In this document: piece after piece, positions 14,687 to 19,698 of the stretch | How the letters are laid out: the number at the start of each line of letters is the position of its first letter | Numbering within the stretch: position 1 is the first letter of the stretch | Origin: BRH-c25 sp041690515 | GTDB lineage: Bacteria; Bacillota; Clostridia; Lutisporales; Lutisporaceae | Length of the DNA: 19,698 bases | Reading direction: 5' to 3' | Assembly: GCA_041690515.1 (NCBI GenBank) | Contig: JAWLHF010000061.1 | Span: 1 to 19,698 of the forward strand | Position numbers and translations under genes: made by a program | The notes under the pieces: generated by a model | What the model was told of the DNA's origin: nothing | What the model saw: the letters and a program-made list of their open reading frames with translations, nothing else | Database searches by the model: none

Positions 14687-17575
14687 ATGAAGCATATTTC
14701 TAAAATCGTCTGTTTTCTATTGATTCTATCATTGGTACTACCCCAACTGCCTGTCTCGGCACAATCATATGCTTCAACGGAGCAGGAGCTTCGAGGGGTA
14801 TGGGTTGCAACTGTTCTGAACATTGACTATCCTTCAAAAGCAACCGCTGATCCGGAAATACTGAAAACCGAAGCTCTGAAGATGTTGGATCATGCAGAAT
14901 ATATGGGGCTGAATGCAGTATTTCTGCAGGTACGCCCTGCATCAGATGCGATTTATAAATCCAAATACTATCCCTGGTCAAAGTACCTGACCGGAAAACA
15001 GGGGCTTATGCCGGAAGACGGCTTCGACCCTTTGGAGTTCTGGATAAACGAAGCCCACAAACGTGGAATTCAGCTGCAAGCATGGATAAATCCGTACAGG
15101 GTCACTAAGAAAACCTATAGTGAGCCGAAGCATGATTTTAACTCATTGGACCCCAAAAACCCAGCAAGGGTTAAGCCTGAATGGGTAGTTAAGCATACCG
15201 ACGGCAATCTCTATTATAATCCGGGAATTCCGGAAGTCAGGAAGCTGGTAATAGACGGTGTCCTTGAAATCATAGAAAACTATGATATTGACGGAATCCA
15301 CTTTGATGATTACTTTTATCCCGACAAGGATTTTAATGATAAGGCTGCTTATGCAAAGTACGGATCCACATACAAAAGTATAGATGACTGGCGCAGAGCT
15401 AATGTTAATACACTTATTGCCGACCTGTCAAAGGCTATAAAAGCAGCAGACAGTAATGTGAAGTTTGGAATAAGTCCTTTTGGAATATGGGCAAACAAAG
15501 GCAAGAATCCTCTGGGAAGTGACACAAACGGCATGCAGTCTTATTACGATCAGTATGCAGATACAAGGAAATGGGTGAAGGAGAAGTATCTGGATTATAT
15601 AGCTCCACAGATTTACTGGAATATAGGGTATAAGGCCGCAGATTACAGCAAGCTCTTGCCGTGGTGGCAGGACGTGACTGCCGGAACCGGTGTAGATCTG
15701 TATATCGGGCAGGCAGCTTACCGAAGCATAGAAGCAGGCCCTTCAAGCCCATGGTACGGCACTGCTGAGATTGAAAGGCAGCTTCAGTTGAATTCAAAGA
15801 GCCCTGAAGTGAAAGGTAGCATTTTCTTCAGCAATAAGTCTCTGACGGATAATCCGGCTTTGTGTGAAGCCATAAAGAAAGTATATGGTAAAAAGGACAG
15901 CAGGACGGCAGGACAGCCTGTCAGTGTAGCCCGTCCGGCGGAAGATATGAGGACCGGCCTTGAAAAATTCTATATACATGGTTCCTCTGACCCTTATAAA
16001 CCATTATACCTGAACGGAAAGCCAGTGGAGAACCGGTCATCTCAAGGATACTTTGGGGTACTGGTGCCACTTTCTGAGGGGGCCAATAACTTCACATTCA
16101 CCCAGGAAGGTTCTTCTGTGACCCGAACTATATATAGGGATATTGCGTCACCAACTCCAAAGAAAATAAGCAGGACGGAGATACTTCCGGACTCTGTTTT
16201 CCCCCAGGCTGAGGAATACCGGAGTCCGGGAGAGAAGATAACCCTCTCCTGCAAGGCTCCTGCAGGCTCAAAGCTAACGGTGAAAATCGGCGGAAAAACC
16301 TATGATATGAAGGGTGCAGCAATATCCAATGGAGCCGGACTTTATGAGGATACATACACGTATATCTATACTGTTCCAAGCTATACAGGAACACCAAGGA
16401 ACATAGATCTTGGAGCACCGGTTTATACAATGAACTACAAAGGTATAATCAACAGCCGTCAAGCACCTGCCAAATTAGGTGTCATAATGAAAGGCTCACC
16501 CTTTTATGCAAAGGTTGAAAAAGATGTCATATACAGCTACAAGACAACTTCTACTTCGGATGGAGCAGCTTATGAGCTTTACAGCGGAATGACGGATCAA
16601 ATAACCGGAATGACGGGTAAATTTGTAAGATTATCTCTGGGGCAATGGGTAAATAAAAGTGATGTTTTGATATATACAGCCCAGTCACAACTGCGTCCCG
16701 GAGTAAGGAATGCTAATTATTCAACTGGGGATTGGTGGGACACGATGAATCTGTCAATCTCTTCTGCTTTTGCAGCAACAGCGGATTTTGACGGAAAAAC
16801 AATGAGTCTCACAATATCTTCCTCTTCATCGGCTGCAGCGCCGGTACTTCCTGAGGATTCACCTTTTGCGGCTGTTGAGGTATCAAGAAACGGAAATCAG
16901 GTCAAATACAGTCTGCCGTTGAAAAGCGATTATCGTATAGAAGGATATTATATACAAATGACACCAACAGGCCTCGCATTGAATATAAAAAGACCTGTAA
17001 AGGCCAAGGACGGGGAGCGTCCTCTTGCAGGGATCATGATAATGCTTGACCCCGGACATGGAGGCAGCGACCCGGGGGCAATAGGACCCTTAGGGCTGAA
17101 ATACCCGGAGAAGACTATAAATCTCAGTAATTCTTTAAAACTGAAGGCGGAGCTTGAAAAATTAGGAGCGAGGGTTGTAATGACCAGGACAGATGATGTC
17201 AATATGTCTCTTGAAGAACGTTTATCAGCTTCAAGGGATTATAAGCCGGATTTGTTCATATCTCTTCATGCCAACAGTATGGCTGATAATGTTGATATAT
17301 CAAAGATAGACGGATTCTCCGCCTTTTACAGAGAAAAGCTGTCACAGCCTCTGGCGGGGACAATATTCGATAAAGTACTGGGATCACTATCTCGCAATAA
17401 CAAGGGGATCCATAACAAAAATTTTTATGTCATAAGAAGCACCTGGACACCTGCTGTGCTTCTGGAAGCCGGATTTGTACCTAATCCATATGAATTTGAG
17501 TGGCTCATAGACGACAAGGAGCAATCCAGGCTTGTAAGGGTCATTGCAGAAGCAATAGTAGAGTATTTAAAATAG
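14687..17575 (+). CDS. Secreted GHL10 glycoside hydrolase fused to N-acetylmuramoyl-L-alanine amidase
   Basis: This is a 962-residue exported cell-wall enzyme. Residues 1-25 form a signal peptide with likely cleavage at VSA/Q. Residues about 34-400 are a GHL10 (DUF187, YngK/DigH-like) glycoside hydrolase domain, starting LRGVWVATV and including DGIHFDDYFYP (202-211) with candidate catalytic Asp207/208. The middle (about 410-780) is a string of beta-rich parts, one SH3-like near 626-665 (YELYSGMTDQ, GKFVRLSLGQWV) and an AMIN-like stretch. The C-terminus (about 784-962) is Amidase_3: DPGHGG with His791, Glu808, SLHAN with His861 as zinc ligands, and LLEAGF with catalytic Glu927. It would cleave the lactyl-amide bond of peptidoglycan and, by analogy with E. 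coli DigH, cut bare glycan. The ATG has AAGGAG at a six-base spacing. It is monocistronic and followed by a strong terminator. Confidence 0.9.
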   Translation: MKHISKIVCFLLILSLVLPQLPVSAQSYASTEQELRGVWVATVLNIDYPSKATADPEILKTEALKMLDHAEYMGLNAVFLQVRPASDAIYKSKYYPWSKYLTGKQGLMPEDGFDPLEFWINEAHKRGIQLQAWINPYRVTKKTYSEPKHDFNSLDPKNPARVKPEWVVKHTDGNLYYNPGIPEVRKLVIDGVLEIIENYDIDGIHFDDYFYPDKDFNDKAAYAKYGSTYKSIDDWRRANVNTLIADLSKAIKAADSNVKFGISPFGIWANKGKNPLGSDTNGMQSYYDQYADTRKWVKEKYLDYIAPQIYWNIGYKAADYSKLLPWWQDVTAGTGVDLYIGQAAYRSIEAGPSSPWYGTAEIERQLQLNSKSPEVKGSIFFSNKSLTDNPALCEAIKKVYGKKDSRTAGQPVSVARPAEDMRTGLEKFYIHGSSDPYKPLYLNGKPVENRSSQGYFGVLVPLSEGANNFTFTQEGSSVTRTIYRDIASPTPKKISRTEILPDSVFPQAEEYRSPGEKITLSCKAPAGSKLTVKIGGKTYDMKGAAISNGAGLYEDTYTYIYTVPSYTGTPRNIDLGAPVYTMNYKGIINSRQAPAKLGVIMKGSPFYAKVEKDVIYSYKTTSTSDGAAYELYSGMTDQITGMTGKFVRLSLGQWVNKSDVLIYTAQSQLRPGVRNANYSTGDWWDTMNLSISSAFAATADFDGKTMSLTISSSSSAAAPVLPEDSPFAAVEVSRNGNQVKYSLPLKSDYRIEGYYIQMTPTGLALNIKRPVKAKDGERPLAGIMIMLDPGHGGSDPGAIGPLGLKYPEKTINLSNSLKLKAELEKLGARVVMTRTDDVNMSLEERLSASRDYKPDLFISLHANSMADNVDISKIDGFSAFYREKLSQPLAGTIFDKVLGSLSRNNKGIHNKNFYVIRSTWTPAVLLEAGFVPNPYEFEWLIDDKEQSRLVRVIAEAIVEYLK

Positions 17576-17597
17576 ATATTATACAGCAGAAATTACG

Positions 17598-17643
17598 AAA
17601 CAGCAGAGAATACCTGAAAGCAGGAATCATCTGCTGTTTTTTT
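17598..17643 (+). terminator. Rho-independent terminator after the GHL10-amidase gene
   Basis: AAACAGCAGA (17598-17607) pairs perfectly with TCTGCTGTTT (17630-17639); within the loop CCTG (17613-17616) pairs with CAGG (17621-17624). The stem runs into a seven-T tract (17637-17643). Confidence 0.85.
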
Positions 17644-17696
17644 GCATATTATTGCAGAAAAAAAGGAACAGCAGATGAAGTTGTCGAATATTTGCA

Positions 17697-17725
17697 TTGT
17701 AGGACAAAGGGACTATTGGTACAAT
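17697..17725 (+). promoter_or_regulatory. Probable promoter of the PAS-GGDEF-HD-GYP gene
   Basis: TTGTAG (17697-17702) and TACAAT (17720-17725) are 17 bases apart, and the -10 is extended (TGG before TACAAT). The predicted 5' leader of about 65 bases contains the small dyad ACGCA-N3-TGCGT around 17748-17760. I do not recognise it as a cyclic-di-GMP riboswitch. Confidence 0.5.
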
Positions 17726-17783
17726 ATTACGTAAGACAAAAGCACTACGCACGATGCGTCATCATTTTATGCATCTGTTGTTT

Positions 17784-17800
17784 AGGAGAGTGTTAACTTG
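17784..17800 (+). promoter_or_regulatory. Ribosome binding site deciding a TTG start
   Basis: AGGAG (17784-17788) lies nine bases before TTG 17798. The frame has a TAG stop at 17783-17785, so this TTG is the first possible start; the next in-frame ATG falls inside the region before the membrane segment. Confidence 0.75.
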
Positions 17801-19698
17801 GAACAGGCATTAATTGGAATAGGAAGTATAGCAGGAAATGAGATGATACTCTATGCATTTTTTTTTATGGTGCTGATGATACAGAGTATTATTATTGTAA
17901 TATTAAGAAAGGCAAACAAGCATAGCAAAGAAACAGATGCCCTGAAAGAAAGCGAGAAAAAATACAGGACAATGTTTCAATGCATGCAGGAAGGCTTTGC
18001 ACTTTTTGAAATTGACAGGGATGAGAGTATTGAATTGAGGAATTATCGTCTGATTGAGACAAATCCGGCTGCCGAATCCATTATAGGTATCAATAAGGAA
18101 GATATAGTCAACAGATTCTTATTTGACTTATTACCGGAAGAGGAGATCGAAATGCTGGAAAAACACAGTGACTGTGAATCTGCAGGAGAAGCAGTCAATT
18201 TTGAGTTTTATTCAGAGCATGTAAATAAGAGTCTGTTGATAAGTATGTATAAGCCGGAACGGGACAAGCTGGTCTTTATATTTACAGATATTACACAGAG
18301 GAAAGCGGCTGAAGAGATGGTCCAGAGACAAAAGCTGAGTTTTGAAGCTTTATTCAAGAACTCCTCGGATGCCATTGTAAGATTTGACCAACATCATGAG
18401 ATCATTGACATAAATGAAAGATTTGAGGCATTATTCGGGTATACCATTGACCAGGTACGAGGCAAGGAAGTAGACAGCGTTGTGGCTTCGGGTGAACAGC
18501 TGGTTGAAGCCAATCAATTGACAAGTAATCTACTGCAAGGGCAGGAAGTAGTGGTAGAATCCGTTCGCTACGGTGCAGATGGACAACCCCGGGAAGTAAG
18601 CGTTAAAGGAGTGCCTATAATACAGAAGGATAAGATCATAGGCGGTTATGGAATATATGCAGATATTTCACAGCGGAAAAAGGCAGAGAAAGAAATACTG
18701 TATATGAACTATCATGATCAGCTTACAGGAGTATACAACAGAAGATTTTTCGAAGAAGAGCTTAAAAGGTTGGACACTGAAAGAAATCTGCCTATTTCTG
18801 TAATAATGGCGGATGTCAATGGGCTAAAGCTTATTAATGACGCATTCGGCCATGCTGAGGGGGACAGGTTGTTGGTAAAAACAGCCAAGCTGATCAGAAA
18901 GGAATGCAGAGCTGATGAAATAATCGCCAGGCTGGGTGGAGATGAATTTGTCATTTTACTCCCCAAAACAAATGCAGAGGAAGCAGAGCAAATTATCAGA
19001 AGGATAAAATCAGCCAGTCAGAATATACAGATTCAGTCCATGGAACTATCCATATCTTATGGATGCAATACAAAGAACAGCAATTCCCAGGACATTGACG
19101 AAGTTTTTAAAAAAGCAGAGGACAGCATGTACAGGAACAAGCTGTATGAAAGTCCAAGCATAAGAGGTAAGACGATACAGGCAATAATAAGATCTCTGCA
19201 TGAGAAGAACAGGAGAGAAGAACAGCACTCACAGAGAGTAAGTTATTTGTGCGAAGCCATCGGTATTGCTATGAAGCAGAGTGAAAGAGAGATCAACGAG
19301 CTAAAGACAGTAGGACTGCTTCATGATATAGGAAAAATAGCTATGGATGAAAAAATACTCAATAAGCCGGGAAGGCTTACAGATGAAGAATGGAATGAAA
19401 TCAAGCGTCATCCTGAGGTGGGCTACCGGATATTGAGCTCTGTGAATGAGTTGGCAGAGTTGGCTGAGTATGTTCTTGCACACCATGAAAGATGGGATGG
19501 TAAGGGTTATCCCAAAGGTCTCAAGGAGGAAGAAATACCAATTCAGTCAAGAATCATAATGGTAGCTGATGCTTATGATGCAATGACCAGTGAAAGAACA
19601 TACCGCAAACCCTTGACAGAAGAGGAAGTGTTGGGTGAATTCAGGAAAAATGCAGGTACTCAGTTCGATCCTGAGATAGTAGAGGTTTTTGTTGAAAA
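17798..19698 (+). CDS. Membrane PAS-PAS-GGDEF-HD-GYP cyclic-di-GMP protein (3' end outside window)
   Basis: This is a signalling protein of at least 633 residues, cut by the window end. It has one N-terminal membrane segment (about residues 16-38), then two PAS domains (about 50-170 and 180-300; each ends in DITQRKAAE or DISQRKKAE). The GGDEF domain follows (about 305-465), with the DVNGLKLIND metal region and an intact LGGDEF at 380-384. The C-terminus is an HD-GYP phosphodiesterase: LLHDIGK with His509/Asp510, HHERWDG, and GYP at 570-572. So both cyclic-di-GMP synthesis and breakdown motifs are present. The inhibitory I-site position reads RADE (371-374), that is RxxE rather than RxxD. No other gene shares its transcript in the window. 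Only a little of the HD-GYP C-terminus is missing. Confidence 0.92.
   Translation, partial: MEQALIGIGSIAGNEMILYAFFFMVLMIQSIIIVILRKANKHSKETDALKESEKKYRTMFQCMQEGFALFEIDRDESIELRNYRLIETNPAAESIIGINKEDIVNRFLFDLLPEEEIEMLEKHSDCESAGEAVNFEFYSEHVNKSLLISMYKPERDKLVFIFTDITQRKAAEEMVQRQKLSFEALFKNSSDAIVRFDQHHEIIDINERFEALFGYTIDQVRGKEVDSVVASGEQLVEANQLTSNLLQGQEVVVESVRYGADGQPREVSVKGVPIIQKDKIIGGYGIYADISQRKKAEKEILYMNYHDQLTGVYNRRFFEEELKRLDTERNLPISVIMADVNGLKLINDAFGHAEGDRLLVKTAKLIRKECRADEIIARLGGDEFVILLPKTNAEEAEQIIRRIKSASQNIQIQSMELSISYGCNTKNSNSQDIDEVFKKAEDSMYRNKLYESPSIRGKTIQAIIRSLHEKNRREEQHSQRVSYLCEAIGIAMKQSEREINELKTVGLLHDIGKIAMDEKILNKPGRLTDEEWNEIKRHPEVGYRILSSVNELAELAEYVLAHHERWDGKGYPKGLKEEEIPIQSRIIMVADAYDAMTSERTYRKPLTEEEVLGEFRKNAGTQFDPEIVEVFVE

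Noticed and set aside
17500..17796. 98-residue plus-strand open frame spanning the terminator
   Set aside because: It begins inside the amidase domain in another frame, runs through the terminator and has no recognisable content.
17726..17797. Cyclic-di-GMP riboswitch in the leader of the GGDEF/HD-GYP gene
   Set aside because: The leader is short and has only a 5-bp dyad; I could not find the conserved GEMM core.

Overview
The window looks like a chromosomal segment of an anaerobic, low-to-moderate-GC Gram-positive bacterium, most likely a member of the Clostridia. The reasons are strong AGGAGG-type ribosome binding sites, several GTG/TTG starts, a tungsten-type aldehyde:ferredoxin oxidoreductase, a C_GCAxxG_C_C redox protein, a secreted GHL10/amidase cell-wall enzyme and a PAS-GGDEF-HD-GYP sensor. 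The genus cannot be fixed from sequence alone. I see no tRNA, rRNA, CRISPR array, transposase or phage gene. Both ends cut through genes.

Layout: (1) 1-3600, plus strand: the C-terminal part of a GH1 beta-glucosidase, a GPH-family sugar:cation symporter starting at a TTG, and an MFS_3-type efflux transporter, apparently one glycoside-use operon. (2) 3621-5639: a YeiH-type putative sulfate/anion exporter (minus) divergent from a LysR regulator (plus), sharing an AT-rich control region. (3) 5704-12876: a divergent regulon around a TetR regulator. Leftward run TetR and an FGGY sugar kinase. Rightward run a class III aminotransferase, a double-domain class II aldolase and an aldehyde:ferredoxin oxidoreductase. 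The 239-base region between the arms holds two near-identical 16-bp palindromes (GAGTGAA-N2-TTCACTC), each just downstream of an extended -10 promoter, plus two other palindromes between them. (4) 12936-14381, minus: a TDT-family anion channel/exporter and a C_GCAxxG_C_C redox protein with a 3-base gap. (5) 14687-17575, plus: a secreted 962-residue protein joining a GHL10 glycoside hydrolase to an Amidase_3 domain. (6) 17798-end, plus: a membrane PAS-PAS-GGDEF-HD-GYP cyclic-di-GMP protein cut by the window end.

How the parts may work together (inference): block 1 imports and hydrolyses non-phosphorylated beta-glucosides. Block 3 has the parts of a pathway in which a substrate loses or gains an amino group, is phosphorylated by the kinase, is cleaved by the aldolase, and the aldehyde is oxidised to an acid with ferredoxin as acceptor. 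The TetR protein probably controls both arms and itself. The substrate is unknown, and this kinase/aminotransferase/aldolase/AOR combination is the best candidate for an undescribed catabolic system here. The other stand-out item is the GHL10-amidase fusion, which may strip peptides from peptidoglycan and then cut the bare glycan.
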